From Euperipatoides rowelli (lineage: Eukaryota; Onychophora; Udeonychophora; Euonychophora; Peripatopsidae): a DNA stretch of 12,507 nucleotides. Each line of letters starts with the position of its first letter. The stretch's first letter is position 1. Below the pieces are notes generated by a model. That model was not told the DNA's origin and ran no database searches. It was given only the letters and a program-made list of their open reading frames with translations. Shown here piece by piece: positions 1 to 7,402 of this stretch. The stretch is taken from the NCBI GenBank assembly GCA_003024985.2, contig PXIH01S0005199.1. The stretch is one strand, 5' to 3'. Both the position numbers and the translations under genes were made by a program.

Positions 1-16
1 CTAATAATTCTTCATG

Positions 17-38
17 CCCCCCCAGGGGGGCGCGCCCC
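17..38. repeat. G+C-rich palindromic tract
   Basis: Seven C, one A and six G form a near-perfect inverted repeat at 17-30. It runs directly into GGCGCGCC at 29-36, followed by two more C. It is the most G+C-rich spot in an otherwise A+T-rich window and could fold into a short hairpin. It lies at the window edge, so its full context is not visible. A slipped homopolymer or a fragment of a dispersed repeat are both possible, and no function is assigned. Confidence 0.6.
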
Positions 39-59
39 ACACTTTGTGCACCTCTGGAG

Positions 60-588
60 TAGTCAGTATTGGTATTCTTGACTGAGTGAATATTTGGTAT
101 TCTTGAATGGGTGAGTACTGAATAGTTGACATTCTTGATCAGGTGAATAGTTTGTATTATTGACCAGATAAGAACAGTTTATATTCATAACCAGGTGAGA
201 CAGTATTGTTGACTGCATGAGTAGTTGTATTATTAACTTGGTGAGTTGGTATAGTTAACAGGTGAGTAGTTGAATTATTTCTGACAAGGTTAAGTAGTCG
301 GTATTCATGATATGTAAGTAGTTAGTAACTTTGCATGTATGAGTATTTTTTTTTTTTTGATTCAATGAATAGTTGGTATTTTTGACAGGGTGAGTAGCCA
401 GTATTCTTGACTGGAGAAGTGTTTGTTTTTTTACTGGAATTTTTGATTGGGTAGGTAGCTGGTAGTTTATTCTAGGTGGTTAGTTGATATTCTCAACTGA
501 ATGATTAGTTGATATTCTTAACTGGATGATTGGTATTGTTGACCTGTGAGTAATTTGTATTTTTGATGAGGTGAGTATTTCTTTTCTT
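60..588. repeat. degenerate minisatellite, about 21 units of ~25 bp
   Basis: A tandem array of strongly diverged units is read directly. A typical unit begins GGTGAGTAG and ends ATTCTTGAC. The ATTCTTGA core recurs at 74, 99 and 131, and changed forms of it follow at 156, 183 and 205. Spacing is 22 to 32 bp with a mode near 25. Later units follow the same plan to about 588. Exact GGTGAGT words start at 110, 240, 261, 389 and 570. A 13-base T run at 346-358 interrupts one unit. Unit divergence and length variation point to an old array that is no longer being homogenised. It has no equal-length spacers between identical repeats, so it is not a CRISPR array. No reading frame is maintained. Confidence 0.85.
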
Positions 589-727
589 TATTCTGATTAA
601 AAGTTTTTTTATATACAGATTTTAACATTACGGTACATTTTGAATTTATAACAAAGATCTTTATTATTACAGATGGCATTTTCTCACACTAATATAACTA
701 CAATGAACAGGTGCTTGCCCATTGACT

Positions 728-754
728 GCCATGAGGATATCAGGTGATTCTCAG
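728..754. repeat. palindromic internal motif, copy 1
   Basis: This is the first of three related ~26-bp motifs in the candidate element. It starts GCCATGAGGAT, ends GTGATTCTCA and contains the arms ATCA (739-742) and TGAT (745-748). It directly adjoins the left terminal inverted repeat. In DNA transposons, repeated subterminal motifs are often transposase-binding sites. That role is inferred here. Confidence 0.55.
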
Positions 755-771
755 TAATAGTTTATCACTGT

Positions 772-797
772 GGCATGAGGATCATCAGTGATTCTCA
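772..797. repeat. palindromic internal motif, copy 2
   Basis: It shares GCATGAGGAT and GTGATTCTCA with copy 1, in the same orientation, 44 bp downstream. The palindromic ATCA...TGAT core is at 781-792. It is closest to copy 1 in sequence, which suggests a local duplication. Confidence 0.55.
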
Positions 798-844
798 ACC
801 GCTTCTTTTAATGATTTCTAGTGGCATAGCTTGTACATAAAGGT

Positions 845-892
845 TAAAGTTATATAGTATGGCACACTAAAGTTATATAGTATGGCACACTA
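845..892. repeat. exact 23-bp tandem duplication
   Basis: Positions 845-867 are repeated exactly at 868-890, followed by the first two bases of a third unit. Each unit begins TAAAGTTATATAG and ends GGCACAC. The lack of any mismatch indicates a recent duplication compared with the older repeats around it. It lies inside the candidate transposon, so other copies of that family would show whether it is a family trait or private to this copy. Confidence 0.9.
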
Positions 893-1142
893 GAAATTCT
901 CAAGCACCTGATTTTGATCTGATTTGAGTTGTGCTGCCGTCTGAACGTGATTTATTAATTAATTATTTCTTACATTTGGTTTACAGGTATCGGCATAGTA
1001 GTGTTGCACTTAATTGGTTAAATTAGTGGTTTTTATAAACATTTAGGTATATTAGTAAATATTCTTATAAATTATGTTGTGGATTGAACTTGGTTTCTCA
1101 GAATTTCTTGGAATACTTACAGTATATAAATATTACCTAGGT

Positions 1143-1169
1143 GCCATTATTATCACCGGTGATCTCACA
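1143..1169. repeat. palindromic internal motif, copy 3, with perfect 12-bp palindrome
   Basis: It begins GCCATTATTATCACC and continues GGTGATCTCACA, following the plan of copies 1 and 2. Its core ATCACCGGTGAT at 1152-1163 is a perfect 12-bp palindrome, while the other copies keep only the outer arms. It sits about 140 bp inside the right end of the candidate element. Confidence 0.5.
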
Positions 1170-1243
1170 TTTTGAAGCATAACTTTTTTTTTTGTATCTG
1201 TGTGCATATTTCACCATTTTTGTATTAATAAAAGTTAGTTGTT

Positions 1244-1295
1244 CTTAAATTTTTATTGTGGCCCTGGGGTAATCACTTTTTTTTAAATATGGTGG
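1244..1295 (-). repeat. left member of an inverted repeat pair
   Basis: The reverse complement of this 52-base segment is nearly identical to 12303-12353. The pair shares the G+C-rich core GTGATTACCCCAGGGCCAC, an A run of 8 versus 7, and AATAAAAA. Only one indel and about two substitutions separate them. Here the segment is the subterminal part of the right end of the 718-1306 element. The two copies are 11 kb apart in opposite orientation. Matching sequence stops at the A+T-rich edge inside the element. Confidence 0.9.
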
Positions 1296-1309
1296 CAGTC
1301 AATGGGATG

Positions 1310-3760
1310 GGCATTCCCAAACAAAGAAAATGATAAACAATAAAATTGTATTGTTTGACTAAATTTAAAAGAAATTTCCTAACTGGTAAAAAAAAAATTA
1401 AATATCCTGAAATAAATTAAAATGCATAAAAATAAATAAAAATAATTTAACACTGCTTTAGGAATTTGACAGAAAAAAATGATTAAAAACTTAAGTAAAA
1501 AATGTTTTGACAATTTCACCGCAGGAAAAATGGAAAAGTCTCTACATTTCTTGTATTTTCTGATGGAGCACCGTGGAGACAAGCATGAAGGGAATACATT
1601 AGGGAAGGGGGAATCTACAAAGAAATTGTTACATGATTTCAATTTTAATAAGGATAAATGTTCGAGGATTTTCTAATTTCTTTTGTACAGATAGTGAAGT
1701 TTTTGTAAATGGTTAGTGAGAGGAGTGTGATGTTAAATGATTAAAACAAATCTTTCTATATTTTATTGACAGGTAGGCAGGGATTGACAAATAGATTAGT
1801 AAAGGAAACTTGTATGCTAGCTGTAGGTCTTTCTTTGATTATTGGAAGTTTAAATACTTATTGATTTCATCTTTTGGTCCTGTCTGGTAAACTGCTATGG
1901 AAAATCTCTCAGTTCGACTAAACTGACAAGGGCGATCTTGGTGGAAACTTTGTACAAAGTGGACAATCTACCTGGCTATTATTGTTCTTTTCTTCAGTTA
2001 AATATGACATCAGTAACTTTAAACTACTTGAAAATTTTCTAAGTCTAGTGGATATATTAATGACTATACAAAATTAGGAACAACAACATTATATGTCAAT
2101 GGCACTTGGCACAGTATCAAAACTCACAAACAATTTATAGGTTAATTTTATTGGAACATACACTGACTGCCTTTACAAAATATGAAGATCATCTCCATCG
2201 GTTGAATCACAGGATCCAAATTATCTACACTAGTCTAATAAGTGATAATAGGTGAGAATGGATCACAAAATCGATAATTGAAGTGTCTGCACCAATCAAT
2301 TAAATTTGGATGAAACTGAAATATAATAAGGACAAAAGAGTTTTAGTCCAACAACAATTAAGCCAATCAAATCATAAATAAAAAATCCTCTTAACAAAAA
2401 AAAAAAGCACTGAAGAATAGATGAAACTGCAATATGAATCGGAAAAACTGGCTGGGAAAAGTCAACATAACATGAGACTGTAAGACTAATTTTAGCAGGC
2501 TCTATTCTTCTCTACGATTGAAATCACAGCAGTGATGCTGGCACAGAATAAAAGAAATAGTTGGCATGTTATTAATTTTAAATAAAGAGGAAGTCGTTAA
2601 ATAATATTATACATGAAATTATATATGAACATAATGACATTAATCAATAGAGGGCAGGTTAAATATGATATAAATACATAAACAATTCATAGAACAAGTT
2701 ATGAAATGTTTCATTAGAAAAAAAATTAATTCAATATTTTCAGAATTAATGGAAAATCAAAACAAATCAAAAAGTGAATGTTGTGGTGTAACAAGTTAGA
2801 CACACATTATTCAGCTCAACAGACCCCCCCCCCCCCCATAAACAATGATCGAATAATCTTGGGCAGCTATTGAGTGATCTAATGATGAAAATTGGATTAC
2901 TGTATAAAACTATGCTTTTCATGAAAAGACTAACATTTTAAATTAAGACTAAGTTATCTGGCATTTAGTTATATTAATTAGTTAATAAATTCCCAAGAAA
3001 AATATTATTTGAATGAATTTTATGAAATTAAACCAAATTGAAAAAGGGAAATTCTGAACTAAGATAAAGTGGTATACATTTTAGGGTATTTAAGCAAAAA
3101 TACAGCACACAAACCATTATTTAAATAAAAATTAAAAGTTAATATTTAAGAACTGATTAAGGAATAGAATGTAATAACAAATTTATCATATGTACTTCAT
3201 GTAACATGAGATGGGATTTAACAAATAATATTTTAAAGGAGATAAGCTGGAGCAGACATAAACATACTGTATTAAAACTTGTGGATGCTATTTTTGATTC
3301 TCTTAAATGTCATGAAGTTTAATAATTTTGAAAGGTAAGTCATTTAAGTAATAGAATATTAAGTGAAAGGAAATTCAATTTATGATCTCATTATTATTGT
3401 AATGGGAAAATATTTGAATCTCAGTTCTGCCAGGAAAGAAAAATGTTTACTTCTGTCTGTCTGTATAAAAGATTAAACCTCCTTAAAAGTGAAAAGTGTT
3501 GAAATTAAAATAAACCAAGGTTATACAATATTTAGAAACTTTTTTCCATTTGAGCTAGACTGCATACAGAACTTGACTAGGGAAAAATTAACAATAATGA
3601 ATATTAATAACTACTATTATTTTTGTGCAAAAATGTTTGCATATATATCGGATACCAGTCTAAAAACGTGGCTACTTATTGGCAGTAAGACAGANTTATT
3701 AGGCTATTAGATCATTTTTGAACCTTATTCTATTTAAAACCAGCCTACTGGTCAAAAAAA
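1310..3760. other. A+T-rich stretch without a recognisable gene
   Basis: About 2.4 kb of A-rich sequence holds only short frames of unremarkable composition, including overlapping 87- and 65-codon frames on opposite strands at 1379-1676 and a 73-codon frame at 3489-3710. Small structures present are a 6-bp-stem hairpin at 1909-1926, a 14-bp palindrome ACTTTGTACAAAGT at 1947-1960, a C14 run at 2824-2837, three CTGT units at 3453-3464, and long A runs at 1388, 2396 and 2721. I see no promoter, RNA gene or mobile element that can be supported. Confidence 0.6.
2824..2837. repeat. C14 homopolymer
   Basis: Fourteen consecutive C lie in strongly A+T-rich surroundings. The length is likely to vary between individuals and to be uncertain in sequencing. 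It is followed directly by ATAAACAATG. No function is suggested. Confidence 0.9.
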
Positions 3761-3769
3761 AATGTGCTA

Positions 3770-4160
3770 AGTTAGGTAAGGTTGATCCCTCTTACTGCTT
3801 ACACTTTGCGAAAGACGCTCGAACAGTCGTCACATTGCTATAACAAGTGATGTCCTCTCCACAAGCCAAAAGTTGGATCCTGACAACTCAATTGCTCACC
3901 TGACATTATTGAATTGAGAAGGGGAAGCAGTTGTCCCATTTATTTAATGGCACACCTCTCCTAAACAATATAAGCCATCAGTGAGAAATTGAGCTGGGAA
4001 AAATGACCATCCATCCGATAAACATATCTACACTGTCAACACATTAGAGCAAGACCCAGTATAGAGTGATCACATTACTGTAATAGGCATCTATTGTGAA
4101 CATTGTACCCAACCACTGACCAAGAGATATGCCACTGGAGGGAGAAATGGATAAACACTG
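3770..4160. repeat. probable dispersed repeat island with internal duplication
   Basis: This segment is visibly richer in G+C than its flanks, with abrupt edges after the A run at 3754-3762 and before an A+T-rich tail. Positions 3825-3845 and 4065-4085 match at 16 of 21 bases, exactly 240 bp apart. Weaker similarity continues for about 30 bases on the lower-coordinate side. Read on the minus strand, both copies fall in the same frame, giving YYSNVITLYW and CYSNVTTVRA. That frame carries several stops over its length, so no intact protein is encoded. The look is that of a dispersed repeat (SINE or a LINE fragment), though I cannot point to a clear pol III A/B box pair or to a reverse transcriptase motif. 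An untranslated exon is another possibility. Confidence 0.4.
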
Positions 4161-4414
4161 TGACTATTATAAATAAGCTCTTACAGTGTATACAAAAATA
4201 TCAACACTGCTTAAAAATTAATCGGGAGAACCCTAACTAAAATAAAAATAAAACTAAATAATTCCAATAAATAAAGCACAAAATAAAGGTAAGGAGGTAC
4301 AAATAAACCCAATTAGAATTTACCCGCTATTCATTACTTAAATAGACCAAGTAGCTACAATCCTCCATCACGCATTACCAAGGTAAAGCTAACTGACTTT
4401 AAAATAAACAAATA

Positions 4415-4479
4415 ATTAGACTTAAACAATCACTAGACATAATAATGATTAGACATAAAAATCATTAGACATCTGCATC
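4415..4479. repeat. short tandem repeat, four units of 16-17 bp
   Basis: Units at 4415-4431, 4432-4447, 4448-4463 and 4464-4479 share ATTAGACATAAAAATC or close variants. The first unit is 17 bp and the rest are 16. Divergence increases toward both ends. It is a small local array, and neither strand stays open as a meaningful frame. Confidence 0.75.
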
Positions 4480-4890
4480 CTTGAATGAAACTCTGACTGT
4501 AAAGGTAATTTAGCAACTCATATTTTTTTACTGTCATGGTATGGTTATGCACAAAAAGGATACTAAAACATTTAAACATGATATAGCATTTGTCTGCTGT
4601 GAATTAGTAATAGTATGAGGAATACTCTGGTCATGGAGATATTACTATAATTTGGTTGTGGATGAATTAGACAGATCTATTTCTCCACATTCCACGACAC
4701 TTATAAAAAAAAAAAGCTAAAAATAGAAAAAAAAGTTTTTTCTTAGGGGTCTGTACTAGATTCCACAAAACCTTGAAAATTACTGTCGGAGTAAATTAGG
4801 CTAATGGTAACTAAAAAAAACTTGTACTTAGTTTGAATAGATTGGGTTTATATGGTAGTGTTCCAAAAAAAATATCAAAGAAAATGATTA
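4480..4890. other. A-rich stretch without a recognisable gene
   Basis: No open frame, RNA gene or repeat family is supported here. It holds four A runs of 8 to 11 bases (4705, 4727, 4813, 4865). The sequence around 4630-4680 is ordinary unique-looking DNA. Confidence 0.5.
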
Positions 4891-4891
4891 G

Positions 4892-5146
4892 CAAGTACAA
4901 CAATTTGATCCCCACTTTGTCCACCTCAAGCAAGCCATGCCCTTCATGAGGAAGTGACACTCACAGAATGCCATGACAGATTGAAGACTAACAACTTGGT
5001 TCACAAAACTTTCAAAATGCTTTAACAACCTTGATTCCCACTTCATCAACCTCCAATTGGATGTGCAAACCCAATTACAGTATGCACCCATGGAATTTGT
5101 CTATCAAACCAGACAACTGACTAGATGGTTCACTAATTTGCCTTAG
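4892..5146 (+). pseudogene. decayed two-copy coding-like relic
   Basis: The plus-strand frame from 4892 to the stop at 5144-5146 shows two similar halves offset by 126-129 bp, a multiple of three. DPHFVHL (from 4907) matches DSHFINL (from 5033), and RLTTWFTKL matches RQLTRWFTNL. The first half carries stops at 4955 and 4982; the second half is open. It may derive from a protein with a ~42-residue repeat, but I do not recognise the family. Nucleotide changes between the copies are not concentrated at third positions, so a non-coding tandem duplication is equally possible. The minus strand is also open across 4888-5091 (67 codons), so the coding strand, if any, is uncertain. No start, splice site or neighbouring exon helps decide. 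Confidence 0.3.
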
Positions 5147-5149
5147 CAG

Positions 5150-6085
5150 AAAGAAAATGGACAGGCTTTGGTTTTGTACAAGATTCGAGATCTTGGTGTA
5201 TACCTAATAGGTTTACATCTTCACTACCAAGCCAAAAAGATTTTCTCATTTATATGAAATGAAAAATAATTTGCAAGCCAATTCAAAAATTTTGGAACTA
5301 TGTATTCATCATATCTATTATTCCCTTATGAAATGTTATTTTTTTGAAAAAATTTGATAAGATAAAAAAAATGGATTGATATTGGATTATCTGAACCATT
5401 TATATTGAGTCCACAAAAAAAAAACCGTTAGTTAAAAAAGTTATGTAATTTAGGCTTTCCTGACATGTAGGGTCATTTTTGGTTGTCCTGGACTGGGAAT
5501 GTTGAAAAGAGAGGAAAAAAAAAAAACTTTGGGAACTAAACGCCGTTTTGACTTTAGAGTTGTTTTATCCATGGATTTTTTACTTGAGAATCTATCAACT
5601 TTAAAACAAACCTGGGTTTGAATAATAGACTCAGGAAACCAATTGAGAAAAAGTTTTACCCTTTTTCTAAAATTGTATTTACGGTGGAAAAATGACAACT
5701 ATTTGGGTCCTGAATTTAATTTATATTTGAAAACAACTTTAAAATTTTGTTCAAGTGAATTTGGCCCCTGAGTTTCATGTTGTCTCTGCTGGGTAGCTTT
5801 TGCTGTAACATAATATTTCTCTTTGTTTTGGATGATATGATAATAAAAAAAATGTCAACATTTTTTACTTCAGAACAGGACTGGAATTAGTTTGAAAAAA
5901 AAAAAAAAAATGAAAGAACAGTCTAACAAAAGTAGCTGTGACCAATGTTTTTGGACCTAAAATATGATTATCCATGTTTGCTGAGGATTTAAGCAACTTG
6001 GAGGATAGTAGCTGTGAGCATCTTGTCCTGGGTAGAAAAAGTATGCATATCAACCTGTGTTGTTCAGTGGATTTTAGCAAATTTA
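5150..6085. other. stretch without a supportable gene
   Basis: Mixed composition, with A runs of 8 to 16 bases at 5374, 5415, 5515, 5845 and 5895. Frames of 82 codons on the minus strand (5450-5698) and 71 codons on the minus strand (5865-6080) are lysine/serine/phenylalanine-rich readings across T- or A-runs, with no family resemblance. A 61-codon plus-strand frame (5974-6159) runs into the direct repeat described next. I assign none of them a product. Confidence 0.5.
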
Positions 6086-6089
6086 ATGT

Positions 6090-6260
6090 GACCCTGATAG
6101 ACTGTAAGTGGGAGTTGGAGGTGGTATTCTGCAGGAGCTTATCCTTTCTCAGAAACTGACCTAAAAAATTTGAATCGATTTGTAAATTGACACTGTTAGA
6201 CTTATGAATAAAAAAGTAAAAGGTGGTCTCTCTGCAGGAGCTTATCCTTGCTCAGAAGTA
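6090..6260. repeat. diverged direct duplication, ~100-bp unit
   Basis: GGTGGT at 6120 and CTGCAGGAGCTTATCCT at 6129-6145 recur at 6222 and 6232-6248, offset by 102-103 bp. The shared stretch continues through CTCAGAA. An upstream TAGAC match (6098 and 6197) suggests that the duplicated unit was about 100 bp. The best-preserved part is about 40 bases; the spacer between the copies has diverged. The first copy overlaps the end of a 61-codon frame at 5974-6159, while the second copy has no matching open frame, so the similarity is not explained by coding constraint. Confidence 0.8.
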
Positions 6261-6762
6261 GCCTGGTAATTGTGTGCACACCAAAACCACATGCTTTTCA
6301 AGGCCAAAATTTATGGAGCGCCATGACCAAGAAACAGCTATGCCAGTAAAATTTCGGGGTCTACCTAGTTTCAGGAGCCCTAGACAACTGGAATCTGAGA
6401 GTGTGTGCTAGCCCACTGACCCGCAATAAAACACAGTATTTCGAATCTGAGATTATAGATTGCATTAGGTGTAGGCTGCATCAAGAGATGGGTCTCATGA
6501 ATCACTAAATTATACTGTGTTTGCCTCATTAATGACAGTAATAGTATCAAATCTGGATAGTTTGGTTGTAAAAATATCTATTTCTTTTCTCTGAGTCTAA
6601 TACTGATATACAGATTTACTGCAATACACCACTGCAGAAAAGTTTGTCCGTATCAAAAGATAACCACAGTAGAAAAATTTAGAACAAAAATTCATCTGCT
6701 CAATTAATAGGGGTTACAAAAAGATGGTATCAGTGCTTACCAAAAATCACAAGGATTTTTAC
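6261..6762. other. stretch without a recognisable gene
   Basis: Somewhat higher G+C at 6261-6520, then A+T-rich. No frame exceeds 60 codons. An AATAAA word near 6424 is a possible polyadenylation signal but has no gene to serve. I see no repeat or RNA gene. Confidence 0.5.
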
Positions 6763-6763
6763 A

Positions 6764-6950
6764 TTTAAACATTACAGGTTGCAATAGTGCATAATTGCAA
6801 TAAGATAAGATCAATGCTAGAAAAGAAAATTTCTCTGAACTAAAAACATTTTCGTAGACTATATAAACACTTACTCAAAACTAAACATGATCACAGGTTG
6901 TAACCAGTATAATGCATTAATAAGAAAAGATCACAAAAGAAAAAAAAAAG
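6764..6950. repeat. diverged direct duplication, ~119-bp offset
   Basis: ACAGGTTGCAATAGTGCATA from 6774 is matched by ACAGGTTGTAACCAGTATAA from 6893. Both are followed by related AATAAGA..AAGATCA segments and an AAAAGAAAA tail, and both are preceded by TAAACAT. The copies differ by several substitutions and short indels. The second ends in a ten-base A run, which could be slippage at the duplication edge. Confidence 0.65.
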
Positions 6951-7144
6951 AAAAATAAATATATGTACAAAAATCTTTAATCCTGGATGAAATGCCTTAT
7001 TAAAAAAAATTCAAACATGTCATAAACTTGTAAAAGAAACTTGGTAGTTCTCTATTACTACCCATTACTGTTCAATTTATCAGTCAGTAGGAAATTAAGA
7101 TAGATCTTGCCTCAATCGGAAAAACTGCTATAAAGCGCTGGAAT

Positions 7145-7402
7145 ATGTGGAAAAAAAATTTCAAAGTAAAAATACAATCCCTTCTTGGTTTGAGCTGGAA
7201 ATACTGGTTGCAATTCATTTGGAAATTATTTAGAAAAATATCGGAATATCTGGAATTGAATTCAGAGTACGAAAAGGAGTGGAAATTAGCAGAATTACAT
7301 GCTCTGTTTTTATGGAAAGGACTATCTCAGTTCTGGATGGGAATGCATTTGGCCCCATTTATAGTATATATATATATATTTTGTCAATTTGAACAAGATT
7401 AA
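7145..7402 (+). CDS. short unassigned frame, tryptophan-rich, probably not a gene
   Basis: ATG to TAA gives 85 codons with seven tryptophans, several in WK pairs (residues 2, 18, 26, 47, 57). The word TGGAAA or a near variant recurs at about 7197, 7221, 7252, 7283 and 7315, spaced 24 to 32 bp. The WK spacing therefore reflects a loose nucleotide periodicity rather than a known domain. A C-terminal hydrophobic stretch (residues ~70-81) is produced by the TA microsatellite. There is no signal peptide, catalytic motif or recognisable family. No splice site or promoter is evident. It could equally be a chance frame. It is recorded because it is the longest plus-strand frame in the window. Confidence 0.12.
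   Translation: MWKKNFKVKIQSLLGLSWKYWLQFIWKLFRKISEYLELNSEYEKEWKLAELHALFLWKGLSQFWMGMHLAPFIVYIYIFCQFEQD
7365..7379. repeat. (TA)7 microsatellite
   Basis: An uninterrupted TA dinucleotide run of 15 bases. It lies inside the unassigned 85-codon frame, where it would encode alternating Y and I, which argues against that frame being a conserved gene. Confidence 0.9.

Larger units (their letters stand above)
718..1306. mobile_element. candidate non-autonomous DNA transposon (MITE-like)
   Basis: CCCATTGACTGCCA at 718-731 is matched exactly in reverse complement by TGGCAGTCAATGGG at 1293-1306, giving perfect 14-bp terminal inverted repeats around 589 bp. Inside are three copies of a palindromic motif (728-754, 772-797, 1143-1169) and a 23-bp tandem duplication, with no open reading frame. 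Such an element would be moved by a transposase encoded elsewhere. Termini starting CCC and ending GGG fit the piggyBac superfamily, but the flanking bases are CTTG and ATGG. The expected TTAA target duplication is therefore absent, and the superfamily is only a suggestion. The right terminal 50 bases recur at 12303-12353, which supports a dispersed family. The exact ends could differ by a few bases. Confidence 0.55.

Noticed and set aside
60-588. CRISPR-like array
   Set aside because: The units are diverged, directly adjoining and of variable length, without conserved repeats separated by unique spacers, and the context is eukaryotic.
673-747. Possible 24-codon exon after an acceptor-like TTATTATTACAG
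   Set aside because: It runs into the terminal inverted repeat and first internal motif of the candidate transposon, and is too short to support alone.
1379-1676. Overlapping 87-codon minus-strand and 65-codon plus-strand frames
   Set aside because: They lie antisense to each other in low-complexity A-rich DNA. Both have composition expected from that bias and neither resembles a family or has supporting signals.
1947-1960. Palindrome ACTTTGTACAAAGT resembling the core of a lambda-type cloning att site
   Set aside because: Only the palindromic core is shared and the flanks differ. A 14-bp A+T-rich palindrome is unremarkable in 12.5 kb, and no vector sequence is present.
3489-3710. 73-codon plus-strand frame
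   Set aside because: It spans an ambiguous base and has an I/K/N/F/Y-rich composition that follows A+T content. No motif is recognised.
5450-6080. Two minus-strand frames of 82 and 71 codons
   Set aside because: Each translates a long A run as poly-F, and the rest shows no family resemblance. They are probably chance frames.
5974-6159. 61-codon plus-strand frame
   Set aside because: Its codon use looks somewhat more gene-like, but it ends in one half of a direct repeat and the other half has no matching frame. I found no motif.
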